In this document: in pieces, positions 49,801 to 63,858 of the stretch
Position numbering within the stretch: position 1 is the stretch's first letter
Layout of the letters: each line of letters opens with the position of its first letter
NCBI RefSeq assembly: GCF_020520425.1
Contig: NC_079489.1
Coordinates: 94,344,810 to 94,408,809 of the forward strand
Direction: 5' to 3'
Length of the DNA: 64,000 nt
DNA from: Spinacia oleracea
Taxonomy: Eukaryota; Streptophyta; Magnoliopsida; Caryophyllales; Amaranthaceae
Notes under the pieces: model-generated
Told to the model about the DNA's origin: nothing
Database searches by the model: none
Seen by the model: the letters and a program-made list of their open reading frames with translations, nothing else
Program-made: the position numbers and the translations under genes

Positions 49801-50279
49801 TTTATGCTAATTTAGTCAATAAGGTCAATTTAGGTCAATTTATTCAACTAAGGTCAATTTAAGCCCGCTCGTTTTGATTTAGGTCATTCTAGCTCAAGAT
49901 TAGGAGACATGTTAATTAGCGCTACACTAGGAGAAAACGCACAACTCACCAAAAGTAAATACGTGCTTTATTTTCCGATTCTGAGAACTTCTGAAAAGAC
50001 ACAAATCACCGAAAGCTTCTGAAAATTTCTGACTCGGGGATCTCAAGTCATCTGCACAGAAAGTTAGAAAACTTTGGTCAGGAACAAAAGTAAGATGTGG
50101 AAGTACAGTAAGAATTAAAGAAAGCTAGAAAAGTATAATCATGAACACAATGGAAGTATAAAATAAGAATTAAAGATGTGGAAGTACAAACTACACCTTC
50201 CTAAATGCTAGAAAAGATACATTTAATCTGATATTCAGTTAGCTAGAATTACCTATTCCCAGAAGCCAACTCATCTTAT
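49801..50279. other. Spacer with a CACTA-like word at 49924
   Basis: CACTAGGAGAAAACGCACAA at 49924 looks like a CACTA terminal repeat. Next to it are two loose copies of ACAACTCACCAAAAG/ACAAATCACCGAAAG. No other feature is seen before the TNP2 stop. Whether it is a true element end is open. Confidence 0.35.
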
Positions 50280-52966
50280 TCATTTACGGTTTATAACCCA
50301 AATTCCTTCCCTATGATCTGTACGCATATGATTAGTATTATTTGCATCTTCCTCCTCCGGTAACGGTTGAACAGCCGTTGGTAACAGGGGTGTTTCATCG
50401 TACTTGTCATACTCATCTTCATCCACAACATCATCAATACCCAGAATATTTCTCTTGCCTTGGGCAACTGCACGCCATATAGGATCAACATTGTCTACCA
50501 CATAGAAAATTTGCTTAGCTTGTGATGCTAGAATGAATGGGTCGTCACTATCACTTAATCGATCAAAGTTAACCAATGTTAAACCAGGAAAAATTTCATC
50601 TTGTTTCACCCCATTATGGTTGTTGGCCCACTTGCACCGGAATACAGGGATCGTAAATTTGTTGTAATCAAGCTCCCATATTTCTTCGATAACACCATAA
50701 TATGATTGTGTCGCATCAACCGGTCTTCTATCCTTGGCGCTTGCATAGACCCTAGATGCTGCAACATGCTTCACTCCACTATTCTGCACCACACTCTTTT
50801 CATCTTGTCTTCTAGTGTAGAATGTGAACCCATTGATATCATACCCTTCATAAGACAGAACACATAGTCGAGGACCTCGAGCTAACCACTGGACCATTTC
50901 AGAAACATCTAGATTTTTTTTCATTTCCTCGGCTACTTCCTTCTTAAACCAATCAACAAATGTGCGATTATGTTCTTGCATCAACGCTCTTTCCTTCAAC
51001 TTAGGATTCTTTTGTTGCAATTCTAGAAAATGCTTATCTATGTAAGGATTGACCTCGGTAAGATGCTGCAACACACAAAGATGTGCCTTATTCTTCCTTT
51101 CAGATGGAGGCGAGATCACATTTTTACCAATTACCCCATGCCCTTCAAGCCTCCCTGCATGACGAGATTTTGGAAGACCTATTTGCTCAAGCCTTGTTAA
51201 GAATTCAGCTACATATTGAGATATCTCTTCCTCAAGGACTCCCCGAATGATACTACCCTCCGGCCTTGCCCGATTCTTTGTTTTGTCCTTTAAATGCCCA
51301 AAAAATCTCTCAAAAGGATACATCCATCTTAAGAACACCGGACCACATAACTTGATTTCTCGAACTAAATGGACAATTAAGTGCACCATAATATCAAAGA
51401 AAGATGGTGGAAAGTACATTTCAAATCGACACAAAGTTTCAACAATATCATTGTGCAAAGAATCTAATTTCTCCGGATCAATCACTTTAGCACATATAGA
51501 ATTGAAAAACACACAAAGTTTTGTTATAACATGTCTCACGTGTTTCGGCAATATCCCACGAAGTGCAATTGGCAAAAACACATTAATCATTACATGGAAA
51601 TCATGAGACTTCATACCAACCAACCTAAGGTCCGAGAGAGATACTAGGCGCTTTACATTCGACGAATATCCCGAGGGAACCTTAATTCCATGTAAGCACT
51701 CACAAAACTGCTTCTTCTCCTTTCTTGACATCGTGTAACACGCTGGAGGCAGATAAGTCTTAGTACCACCCGCACCAGATTTTTCAACAGGCCACAAATC
51801 TGGTCGAATATTCCTCTTTTTCATATCTTTCCGCACATTCTCATTGTCCTTAGTCTTTCCAGGCATGTTTAGCAAAGTCCCATGATAGCATCGCACACAT
51901 TTTTCTCAATGTGCATTACATCGAGACAATGCCTAACCGACAAATCTCTCCAGTAGGGAAGATCCCATAATGGAGATACTTTCTTCCACAAAACACCCTT
52001 TTTAGACTTTGACTTGTAGCACTTGCCGTATTTGGTTTCAACATTTTTTATTCGTTCATAAACCTGTGATCCTGTCAAAGGCGTACGAGCTACTCTTTCC
52101 TCGGTGAACCCATTGAATTCTTTCTTCTTCTTACGATAAGGGTGATATCGACTGAGGTGCTTCCTGAAATCTGGGTAAACATTTTTCTTGAAATTATGCA
52201 ACCATGTGGGCTTCATGTCCTCTTCACATATAGGGCATGCTTGTTCTCCTTTGGTTTTGTATCCAGACAAGTTTCCATATGCCGGAAAATCATTTATGGT
52301 ACAAAAAACCATAGCTCGCAATGTAAAGCTTGAATTGGTGTGTGCATCGAACATTGAAACACCTTCATTCCACAATAATTTCAAATCATCTATGAGTGGA
52401 GCCAGGTACACATCTATGTCATTTCCAGGTTGCTTAGGCCCCGAGATGAGGAGTGATAACATGATATGCTTCCGCTTCATACACAGCCATGGAGGAAGAT
52501 TATAAATTGCTAGAAGAACCGGCCATGTGCTATGTTGACTGCTTAGAGTTCCATATGGATTCACACCATCTGCACATAAAGCAAGCCTTAGATTTCTAAC
52601 CTCCTTACCAAATTCAGGATATTTCTTATCAATATTTCTCCATTGAACAGAATCTGCAGGATGTCGAAGGAGTCCATCTTTCTTCCTCACTTCCGCATGC
52701 CACCTTAAGTTTTTTGCTTGTTTCTTCAATGAAAACATACGCTCAAACCTAGGTATGATTGGAAGATACCACAAAGACTTAGCAGGCGGGCCCCTCTTAG
52801 CTGAATTTGCCCCTTTGCGTTTGTAACGAGATGCGCCGCATGTTGGACACTCATCCAAATGTTCATGCTCTTTTCTGTAAAGCATACAATCATTTGGGCA
52901 AGCATCTATCTTGTCGACCTCTAGGCCTAAGGGACACATCAATTTCCTGGCATAATAGGTAGAGGT
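50280..52966 (-). pseudogene. CACTA transposase TNP2, main part (Transposase_21, DUF4218, DUF4216)
   Basis: The minus strand continues the exon interrupted at 63274. It shows VDKIDACPNDCMLYRKEHEH, the Transposase_21 core (LCADGVNPYGTLSSQHSTWP, QPGNDIDVYLAPLIDDLKLL, KGEQACPICEEDMKPTW, HCLDVMHIEKNVCDAIMG), then DUF4218 (LHNDIVETLCRFEMYFPPSF, HLVREIKLCGPVFLRWMYPF) and a DUF4216-like end (FTFYTRRQDEKSVVQNSGV, QIFYVVDNVDPIWRAVAQGK), with an acidic tail. A one-base deletion at about 51878-51882 shifts the frame right after NVCDAIMG, so the gene is broken there besides being split by the Copia-type element. Confidence 0.85.
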
Positions 52967-52971
52967 GGGGA

Positions 52972-54375
52972 TGTTAGGTTATGATACATATGACATTACA
53001 TAGATCATGCGGAAACAACCATTAACCCAGGACAACATATTATTTACACATAATCATATAGCATAATTTAGATGCATACTCTTTGTTGCGTGCCCTCCCT
53101 AGCTGCGCCCGAACCGAACAAGAACAAGTCTTTAGGACTCCAAGTGTCGTCCCTCCGTAGATAGTCCACAGCACGTCCGGATCCGCCTTAAGATTGACCA
53201 ACTAGAATCGCCCTTAAGGTACTAGAAAATTTCGGCACTTTTATGAGCAAGATGTGTGTTTTAATTTTCTCTCAAAAAACTCATTTTTGAATACTTTGAA
53301 ACTCATTATAAATTGTGAGCCCTAGCCTCATATTTATAGGGGTATGGAAAGGGAATCGAAATCCTATTCAGATACAAATTAATTAAACCTAGAATCCTAC
53401 AAGAACTCTAATTTAATTAATTTATCAAATAGAATTAGGAATTTAATCATTAACCGAACTCTGCATGTTTTAGGAAACGTGCACGAACACAAACACTTGC
53501 ACACACACGCACGGCAGCCACGATGGGCCCCCATGCGTGCGCGCGAGCAGCAGCCCACGCAGCGCCCGCGTGCGCTGCGCGCTGCGCGTGCTGTGCGCGC
53601 TGCGCAGCCTGTTGGGCCTGGCCTTGCGCTGGGCCTGGCGTGGCTGTTTGTGCGGCGCGCTTGGCTTGCTGGGCGATGGCCTGGCTTCGTGCTGGGCCTC
53701 GTCCGGCAGGCCTCGTCCGATGCTTATTCGTACGATGCGCTTCCGATTAAATTTTCCGATTCCGGAATTCATTTCCGATACGAACAATATTTAATATTTC
53801 CGATTCCGGAATTAATTTCCGTTTCGAACAAATATTTAATATTTCCGTTTCCGGAATTATTTTCCGATTCCGGTAATATTTCCGATTCTGACAATATTTC
53901 CGTTTCCGGCAATATTTCCGATTCTGGCAATATTTCCATTTCCGATAATATTTTCCGATACGTACCATGTTTCCGTTTCCGGCAACATCTACGACTTGGA
54001 TAATATTTATATTTCCGATACGATCCATATTTCCGTTTCCGGCAATATCATCGTTTCCGGAGTATTCATTTCTTGCCTGTGACGATCTTAGCTCCCACTG
54101 AAACCAAGATCCGTCGGTTCCGAATATTCATAGATGGAGTATTTAATGCCATTAAATACTTGATCCGTTTACGTACTATTTGTGTGACCCTACGGGTTCA
54201 GTCAAGAGTAAGCTGTGGATTAATATCATTAATTCCATTTGACCTGAAGCGGCCTCTAGCTAGGCATTCAGCTCACTTGATCTCACTGAATTATTAACTT
54301 GTTAATTAATACTGAACCGCATTTATTAGACTTAACATAGAATGCATACTTGGACCAAGGGCATTATTTCCTTCA
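52972..54375 (-). repeat. 3' LTR of Copia-type copy 2
   Basis: On the plus strand it starts TGTTAGGTTATG and ends TTTCCTTCA; the element is on the minus strand, so this is its 3' LTR. The polypurine tract (plus-strand GTCTCCCACTTG) follows at 54376. Confidence 0.95.
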
Positions 54376-57300
54376 GTCTCCCACTTGTCCTTAGGGACAA
54401 GTGTGCATTTCCTAATTCCTTTGTCGCTCGATGCTTGCTCTTGAACATAAGGTAAGAGTTGTCATCCTTATTATGTCCAGAGGTGTTCCTCGGTTTCAGA
54501 GTTCAACTGATCAAATAAACAGATAATTATAGCCTATGATTCATCCGAGCACGGCCATGCATTTCACAGTTTCTAGCTCTCCGAGTGGCCTTGTACAACT
54601 TTTAAGCATCTCATCCCGATTTATGGGAGGACAATCCCAATCTTGCGATCTTGAGATTAGACTTCGTTTGATAGGTGATTACCTGAGCGTTGCCTTTATA
54701 GCCTCCTTTTACGGTGCGACGGTTGGTCAACGTCAAAGCAACCAGTTCTCAAACAAGTAATCTCAAATCACTCAGGTATTGAGGATTTAGTGTCTAATAA
54801 TTTAATGAAATTTACTTATGACAGACTTTCATCTCTTACAGTAAAGTTTCATAGGTCTTGTCCGATACTAGTCTTCCCAAAGTAAGTATCTATGCAAATG
54901 ATTATGACATTGCCATGTCCACATAGTTCAAGAAACAGAACTACTAGTCATCTTGCATTCTAATCGTCTAACGTTTTCTATGCGTCCAATTTTATAGAAA
55001 ACTTCGATTAGGGACCATTTTCAACCTTTGACATTCAAGTTCACTTGATAGACATTTCTTAGTCACAGGACTGGTCCTGACAGTCTATCTTGAATATATT
55101 GTCAAATTGAAGGGACTCATCATTTAATACTAAACCAAGATTTAAATGGAATATGAAAACACATTTCATATATGATAAATGTTCAACCCCAATGTTTTAC
55201 AACCATGGGCCTCTAACCCATCTTTAAAACATTTCATGGAATTCAAAGCTATGTTTGATTTCCAGTGCTACAACGTGAGTGTTGCTTCTCACTTGTTGCA
55301 TAGGTTTAGTTATCATGCTTTGCCAATCTTAATATCCTTTTCATCGAATGTTCTTCGAGATATGATGATAAGATCTTTTGAGTTTGTTTATTATGTGATC
55401 TAGTCTTTCTTACTTCGATAGTGGTTCTACGCATTTTGCAATGAAGAATCATCAAGTTAGCAGACATGTGATCCACCCAAGTTTAATGAAGAACTCATTA
55501 ATATAAACAACTCTGTTTTATTGCTTCTTAGGAAATAAGTACTTTTACTTCAACTGTTTAGGTTGCTAGTGATGCTTTGTTTGGATTTGCTTATCCAAGC
55601 AGTTCACAGATATGTGGAAGACTTTCCAGCTATATCTTAGAACATATTTAATTTCCCACGCAACAACTCATGGTCTTCAATCCATGTTGCCATTTCAAAA
55701 CACGATGCTCTTTAGCTCGTCCTTGTCAATGGTTAACTCCAAAGGGTCTTGCTTGATCCTTTGCCAGTGTTTATGCGTGTAGCATCAATATTTAGCATAT
55801 CTTTATTTCCTTGAATCAAGAAGTAATCCTATGTACCTTTTCAGGTACCATAAGTTTTTCTTGATCTCAATCTAATTGGTCTTCACTTAGATCAATAGAG
55901 ATTGGTATATGTTCGTCATGCCTAAAGTCATACGATACGTTTTTGGCGATCCTCATATTATATCATACATGATAAATTCTTTTGTAGAATAATTCCCAAT
56001 TGAATTCTATTCATGTAACTTTAGCTCATTCAATTTCAGTAGATACTGAATCCAGCTAAATTCTTTGACATATAACATAGGTGAAGAATCTCATTAGATT
56101 CTTTGATGTTAACTTAGTAAATGCTTATACATAGTTCAAACATCCTTTACTTAGATTTATTCACATGGGTCGAATATCTCCATTGGAGACTTTCGTGTTT
56201 GATTTAGTAAATGCCATTACTTAATCCAAAATAATATCATAAGATCTTTGTAAATAGATCTTAATACCCAGTATGTACTAAGTTTCGCCATGGTCCATTA
56301 TTGATGAATAATTTCAAATCTAAGTCATTAGCATTTGAATGTTATTTCACAATAGAGAGATATGTGTGTGATACACATAGGACCAATTAAGTTTTAAGTA
56401 CTCCCACTAAACTTCTTATATATCTATAAGAATCATGTATATTTTATGAAACTAAAATACTTATTAGTTTCACTAAAATACAGTTCCAATTCCCAATTGC
56501 TTGCTTAAATCTGTACTTAGATTTTATAAGCTAGCTTTCCTTTTCAAGCATTTATTTGGATCCACAAACTCTATGACATACCATGTACATATTGTATTCC
56601 ATCATTTGATTGAGGAATACGTTTTGTCATCCAATTGCCATATGTACCAATATGCAATCATTGCTTGAATTATAGACTTAAGCATTACGATTTTGCATGA
56701 GGTTTCAACACAATCCATGCCATGAATTTGCTTGTAACCTTTAGCAACTAATCTAGCTTTGTGTGTGAACATAATTCTATGTTTGATGGTTTTTATCCTT
56801 AAAACAAACTTGCAACCAATAGGTGTGAAACTATTCTTGCAAATCAACAAAATTTCAATTTTGTCATCAAAACATTGAGTATGTTTTATGGCCTCTAACC
56901 ATTTAAACATATAGTCTATATATGGCCTCTAACCATTTTAGGGAATCTATATTTCGTCATAGCTTTCTTACAAGTCACAAACTCATTAATCTATATGATA
57001 ATAGTTTGACTGCAAGTTGTAGGTTTCTTCACTATTTAATAGAAGAATCTCATAGTTTCAGTGACTTGAATTCTATGCCTACTTGGGTATAGAACATCAA
57101 ACAATAGAATATCAATAGCCACTTGAAAGTCCTTTGAATATTCTGTTCTCCTTGAAGCACTTGTAAAGTCTTCTAAGAGATGTCTTATTCTTTAAAGCCA
57201 CTTGTAAAGTCCTTACAGAATAAGTTCGGATTTTCTGAAGCACTTCTAAAGCCTCCGGAATGTCCGTTTATGTTTGTTGTTCGCCTCGAAAACTTTCGAG

Positions 57301-60300
57301 GTCTATTTTCTCCCACTTGTCATTTTGGAAACGAATCTCCAAAAGGACATTATTTCGAGCAAACAAACATTATGTTCTCAAAAATTCGTGGTAGAAACAA
57401 TACCCTTGTGTCTCGTTTGAATAAATCACAATGAAACATATATCTATACTTGGACCTTAGTTTGTTGAATAACAAACACTAAGCTCCCACTTAGTTTAAG
57501 AACTCTTTAGATATATTATGAAAAGATATTCTGAAATTACTTTTCAATAGCTTTGACGAATTTGGTTTAGTTTGGTGGTAGTTGAGCATTTTGTTTTAGA
57601 AATTATAGGAAAAGTCTTTATGATTCATCATTGATCGAATCAAGTACTAATTGACTTCGATCATTCCAACGTAGATATGCCATATCTTATGGAGCTAGAT
57701 TGTGAAATTACAACACACAATCATTGATGATCATATTTGGTCTCAAGTAATCATCAACATGATCTAACCTAGATCTTTATGATTTCTTGCCAAGTGGATT
57801 TTATACTTCTGAATCTTTGAACTAGCCAAACAGATTCAACTTATATCACATTTGAGTAAATAAACCTATATTCACTCAAATCCATGTGAAATAATAAAGT
57901 CATAAAATCTTTCTTTAGCTTTGAACTCTATTGTCTAGGCGTTCTAACAATAGTTCATATCTTTTGTTACTTTCAACAAGTAAGACTAGTTGTCTTAAAT
58001 TGATCTAGAAATCAATGAACTTTCAAAAGTCCATTAAAATAGAGCTTTTTAATGTTAACTTGTTGATATGGTCTAAGTAACAATGCCAAAGATTAGTGGA
58101 ACTCAAATCAAGGGGTTGATTTGAACCTAGTAAAGTTCTTTAAAGAGTTGTTTGTTTTAATCAAGCATATTGACTCATTCCGTAAATGACCATTTCATTC
58201 AAATAAACAAACAAACAAGCATTGTTTTTGTTCTTCTGAATGTGAGTCTTTCTGTGTTTGAAGCAGAAATTTAGGTATGCTGATTATGGAACAAAATAGC
58301 CATTTAGTTCCAGCCTTTGAAAGGACTTAAAACAAACTAGATGACCCTACAACTAATGTAGCATTGCCATGCTTCATTTCCCACTTGTAGGTCATTAGTG
58401 TATCCTAGCTTCCATTGTTTGAGTTGTTACCGAAGTAAGAACCTCAAGCGGTATATGATACCAAGGAAGTTTGATTGCTAGGTCACTTCTCTTTAAACAT
58501 AAATTTATAGGTAGAAACGGAATCGTAAATTCCTTTCATTTGTTCCTCGTTTTCCTATTTCTTGTACCCTTTCTTATAGTCTTAAGAATTGAATTCTTTA
58601 GTGTTGACTTTTATACTTTGTTAGACATGTCCAATGTCACCAAAAAGGTTCTTAACATTTAATTTATGTTGAATATTAAGTTTCAACTAGATGATCTTAC
58701 CAGAAGCTTCTAAAGTTCTCTAAGCATCGATCTATTCGAATGTCTAGGGACTAGACTCATTCGAGAATTAAATGGACAAAGATATTAGGTTGTTAACCAT
58801 TGGTAAAGCTGAGCGTATTAGACTCAATGCTTTATGATCTCAAAACCACAGTGTATTTTGAATTCACAAGCACCAATTGGTTTGCCATTCGACTTTGATA
58901 TTCGAAAACAACCATGAAAGTCGCTATAAGAAACGTACATTTTAAATTGCTCACTTTCTCTCATTTCCGTGAATCGTTCTTGGATTCACTACCAATCGAG
59001 AAAATTTACTGTTACCTTTCTAGAAGGATTTATTGCAGTGCAAGATATTTAATTATAAACAATAATTAAAACATACATTGAAGCATGCAAAGTCTAAACA
59101 TTTATCATGAATAATAACTTGAAAATAAAAGCAATCATGCAATTTAAACAAGTCATTAGCATTTTATTCGAATTATGTGTTCCGGCAGGTGTGAATAAAA
59201 TGATTCCAAGATCCTAAAATCATTGAAGAACTAAGCACAGTTTGTCGACTTAATCCTAGAACATCTTAGGTAAGCAAAAGCCTTTTGCTAATAGTCTAGA
59301 AACTACTCTTGGTTGATAGGTACGTCTAAGAACTTATTAGGTAAACCTATCGATTTTGCCACGACATAAAAGGACTCCTTACTTATATCGTTGAGTTTCA
59401 CCAAAACTAACATGTACTCACAATTATTTGTGTACCTTGCCCCTTTAGGACCAATAAGTAACACCTCGCTGAGCGAAAACTATTACTAGATTGATGTAAA
59501 GGATATCCAAGCAAGTGTATATTTTGGCATGGCACCTTTTAACTCAATTTTTAAGTTTGGAACTTAAGGCTCTTACTATGTTGGTTAGATTTTAAGTGAA
59601 CTAAAATCCTTAATCATGCAACATAATCAAGCTTTTGATCTCATGCATTTTAAGACATATTTAAAAGCAATAAATAACTTAAAACATGCATAAGATATTT
59701 GTGATCTAGTATGGCCCGACTTCATCTTGAAGCTTTAACTTCAAAGTCCGTCTTGAAAATCTCCGTGGGAGGCACCATTTTCTTCAAATAGGATAAGCTA
59801 TAACTAATTACAACTATTTGATGGTACGCAGACCATATTTGAATTGAAAAATAACTTTGGTACTTCAGACCAATTACATTCAAATTAATGGTACGCAGAC
59901 CATATTTTCTATCCTATTTGGGCCATACTAGTCACTTCATAACCTGCAAAACAGTACATATACAATATATACCATTCACCCATTCATTATCATGAATGGC
60001 CCACATAGCTGGTTAGTAAAACACATTATGCATCACGTAAACATTTGCAGCAATTAATCAAGGGCACCAATAATCTACCAATTATTCAGTCCTTATTAAT
60101 TCTAATCAAGTTGTTTTAACCTTAAGGATTTGTAGACCTAATCAAGAGTTTATGACTAAAAAAACGCTCCCACTTAAACCAATAAATTTATATGCTTTAC
60201 TAATTTTAAACATAAAAATGTATTTCTAGTCCAACCGGAAACATACAAATTTAATTAAAATTTAAAGCTCATATCAATTTATAATTGAATCCAAAAGTTT

Positions 60301-60509
60301 AATTTAATTTCAGTCGTATTTAAATTAATTCATGATTTTAATTTTAGTAAAATAATTAGAATAAATAAAATTTATTATAATTACAATATTCAAAATTAAA
60401 ATCCAAGAAAATAATTTAAATTATTAATTTTAAAATTAATTAAAATTACGTGAACTGAAATTTTCAAATTAAACATTCAAAACGATCTTTAATCGTAACG
60501 CAAACACCC

Positions 60510-61080
60510 TACGCGTTGCACGCCCATGGGCCGCACGCACACAGCCATTGTTGGCCATGTGCGCGCAGCCCATGCGCTCGTCGCATAGCTGCTGCATCCC
60601 CATCGCAAGCCTCCGCACGCATTGGTGCTCGCTGCGCGCGGCAGCGCTCATCGCACGCGAGCTATCGCTCGCAGTGCGGGCGCGACATCGCTGGGCGCGC
60701 GACATCGCTCGCTGGGCGGGCGACATCGCTCGCTGTGCGCGCAAGCAATGCTGGCTGTGCGCGCGAGTCCTCGCTCGTTGTGCGCGCGAGCAATGCTGAG
60801 CGCAGCGCTCGTGGCACGCGAGCTTGCGCTCGCTGCGCGCGAGGCTGCGCGCTCTTGTGCGAGGCAGCGCGCGTTGTGGCGCAGCTCGCTTGCTGCCCAC
60901 ACGCGACTGCCTTGGCTCGCCCTTCGCCCATGCCCATTCGTCCATTGCTCGTGGCACACGACACAAGGCAGGGCTGCTGCCTTGTGCTCGTGCACTACGC
61001 CCTTGCTCATTGCATTCGTGCCGCACGGGCGACGAGCTCCCTTGCTCGTCGTCGCATGCCCGCATTATACAACACCCCTT
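60510..61080. repeat. GC-rich internal block of Copia copy 2
   Basis: It is built from reiterated GCTCGCTG(T/C)GCGCGC words and is longer than the equivalent block in copy 1. Overlapping open frames on both strands are a composition effect. Confidence 0.6.
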
Positions 61081-61843
61081 AAGGGTAACACGAAGCGTCC
61101 ATTGCTTCGTGCGTGCAAGTTTTATGAACGAATCGCATAAAAATTTAAAATTTATATTTAAAATTAATGACAAATTAATAAATAATATTAATTTCATAAT
61201 TTTAGGGCGAAAAAATCGAAAATTTATTATCCAATTGATTTCCGATTGTTATGGATTCAAGTCTAGGTCATAAAAATTTAAAATTTATCATAAATTTACA
61301 ATTTTTATGGTGGTTTTTAATCATAGGTTTCTAATTAAATTACAATTAATTATGAAAATCAAATTAATTCTAAATTATTCTAATTTTCAACAAATTAATC
61401 ATAATTACAAATTAGATTGCATAATTAACAAGACTAGGCATTCAAACTTGTTAAACATATGCAGTAGGTCAATCAAAAATTCAAGATTTATCAACAAGAA
61501 TCGCAAATATTTAATTTAACATCTTAAATTTACGAAATTTTGCATTCGAAAAACTAAAACCTTCGAAAAGTCATAGTTAGGCTTCGAATTTGAGAATTCT
61601 GGGTTCGGCAGAAAAATACTATTTTTGTCAAAATTTTAGAATGCCTTTTACATGCGGAATTGACACAAAAATCACTCAATTCGGATGAGTAACGAAGAAA
61701 CTGCCGAAAAAACTGCGTACCTATAATTAAATAAACGCAATTTGCAATTAATTAACAATTACGAAAATTAATCACCCCTTTTAATTCTTGCAAATTTGTA
61801 ATATTTAACCATGTTTATGCAATTTAGATTATGAAAATAATAA

Positions 61844-61860
61844 GGGGCTCGTGATACCAC
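61844..61860 (-). other. Primer binding site of Copia copy 2
   Basis: On the minus strand GTGGTATCACGAGCCCC lies next to the 5' LTR and resembles the initiator tRNA-Met primer site, identical in its core to copy 1. Confidence 0.7.
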
Positions 61861-63273
61861 TGTTAGGTTATGATACATATGACATTACATAGATCATGCG
61901 GAAACAACCATTAACCCAGGACAACATATTATTTACACATAATCATATAGCATAATTTAGATGCATACTCTTTGTTGCGTGCCCTCCCTAGCTGCGCCCG
62001 AACCGAACAAGAACAAGTCTTTAGGACTCCAAGTGTCGTCCCTCCGTAGATAGTCCACAGCACGTCCGGATCCGCCTTAAGATTGACCAACTAGAATCGC
62101 CCTTAAGGTACTAGAAAATTTCGGCACTTTTATGAGCAAGATGTGTGTTTTAATTTTCTCTCAAAAAACTCATTTTTGAATACTTTGAAACTCATTATAA
62201 ATTGTGAGCCCTAGCCTCATATTTATAGGGGTATGGAAAGGGAATCGAAATCCTATTCAGATACAAATTAATTAAACCTAGAATCCTACAAGAACTCTAA
62301 TTTAATTAATTTATCAAATAGAATTAGGAATTTAATCATTAACCGAACTCTGCATGTTTTAGGAAACGTGCACGAACACAAACACTTGCACACACACGCA
62401 CGGCAGCCACGATGGGCCCCCATGCGTGCGCGCGAGCAGCAGCCCACGCAGCGCCCGCGTGCGCTGCGCGCTGCGCGTGCTGTGCGCGCTGTGCGCGCTG
62501 CGCAGCCTGCTGGGCCTGGCCTTGCGCTGGGCCTGGCGTGGCTGTTTGTGCGGCGCGCTTGGCTTGCTGGGCGATGGCCTGGCTTCGTGCTGGGCCTCGT
62601 CCGGCAGGCCTCGTCCGATGCTTATTCGTACGATGCGCTTCCGATTAAATTTTCCGATTCCGGAATTCATTTCCGAAACGAACAATATTTAATATTTCCG
62701 ATTCCGGAATTAATTTCCGTTTCGAACAAATATTTAATATTTCCGTTTCCGGAATTATTTTCCGATTCCGGTAATATTTTCGATTCTGACAATATTTCCG
62801 TTTCCGGCAATATTTCCGATTCTGGCAATATTTCCATTTCCGATAATATTTTCCGATACGTACCATGTTTCCGTTTCCGGCAACATCTACGACTTGGATA
62901 ATATTTATATTTCCGATACGATCCATATTTCCGTTTCCGGCAATATCATCGTTTCCGGAGTATTCATTTCTTGCCTGTGACGATCTTAGCTCCCACTGAA
63001 ACCAAGATCCGTCGGTTCCGAATATTCATAGATGGAGTATTTAATGCCATTAAATACTTGATCCGTTTACGTACTATTTGTGTGACCCTACGGGTTCAGT
63101 CAAGAGTAAGCTGTGGATTAATATCATTAATTCCACTTGAACTGAAGCGGCCTCTAGCTAGGCATTCAGCTCACTTGATCTCACTGAATTATTAACTTGT
63201 TAATTAATACTGAACCGCATTTATTAGACTTAACATAGAATGCATACTTGGACCAAGGGCATTATTTCCTTCA
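61861..63273 (-). repeat. 5' LTR of Copia-type copy 2
   Basis: It matches the LTR at 52972-54375 almost exactly. It is 9 bp longer because of one extra GTGCGCGCT unit in the GC-rich part. Confidence 0.95.
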
Positions 63274-63858
63274 GGGGATATCATTCCCTTCCGGCAAAAA
63301 TTCACCTACCCACTCCAATAAGGTGTCAAAGTGTTCATCTCTCCAACCACCTTTACATTTGAGGTTGTAAAGTATTGACACACATTCCAACTTGCTGAAT
63401 TTTGTACAACCGGGATACAATGAAGTTTCAGCAGCCTTTGATACTTGTTCGAACATCTGAGGTCGTTCGTCCAAGTGATCTTTCAGCCCATCCATCATCT
63501 CATTTATTTCATCATCTTCTTCCTCATCATCATCCGTCTCATTATTCTCATAAATATCATCATCACTCTCATTACTCTGAACATCAAATTCATGGACACT
63601 AGAACTTGGACGATCAGGTATTGTTTCACCATGCCAAAACCAAACATGGTAATCTTGCTTAAACCCACGTCGAAATAAATGATCCTCAATTTCATCAATG
63701 TCACCTAACCGCTTGATATTGTTACAATCACGGCAGGGACAATAGATTTTTTCGGCTTTTGTACTCCGTTGGTGTGCTAAAGCACATCTAATGAACTCTG
63801 CAACCCCACTCAAGTATTCTGCCGTAGTATGGTCACCATACATCCAACGACGACTCAT
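63274..63858 (-). pseudogene. CACTA transposase TNP2, N-terminal exon (transposase-associated domain)
   Basis: Starting at the ATG at 63856-63858 (MSRRWMYGDH), the minus strand encodes the Cys-rich transposase-associated domain: FIRCALAHQRS, then KIYCPCRDCNNIKR, HLFRRGFKQDYHVWFWHGE, an acidic stretch, and LYPGCTKFSKLECVSILYNL. It runs without a stop to the Copia target site, and the frame continues on the far side at 52966. The upstream ATG at 63888 is less likely, because the family usually starts just before RxWMY. Confidence 0.8.

Larger units (their letters stand above)
52967..63278 (-). mobile_element. Ty1/Copia-type LTR retrotransposon, non-autonomous (copy 2), in TNP2
   Basis: The element proper is 52972-63273, with the target duplication GGGGA on both sides (52967-52971, 63274-63278). 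LTRs are 52972-54375 and 61861-63273. It is the same family as copy 1 in reverse orientation. Its pol is also dead: the minus strand has a short piece of reverse transcriptase (56602-56910; THKARLVAKGYKQIHGMDCV, then IWQLDDKT) and a pre-integrase relic near 58060-58100, with stops elsewhere. By eye the two LTRs differ by about five substitutions and one 9-bp length change, so the insertion is recent. The GC-rich block is at about 60510-61080. Confidence 0.9.

Noticed and set aside
54073-55403. Short frames in Copia copy 2 (also at 35103-36433, 62971-63195)
   Set aside because: They fall in LTR ends or decayed internal sequence and are repeated in both copies without any protein domain.
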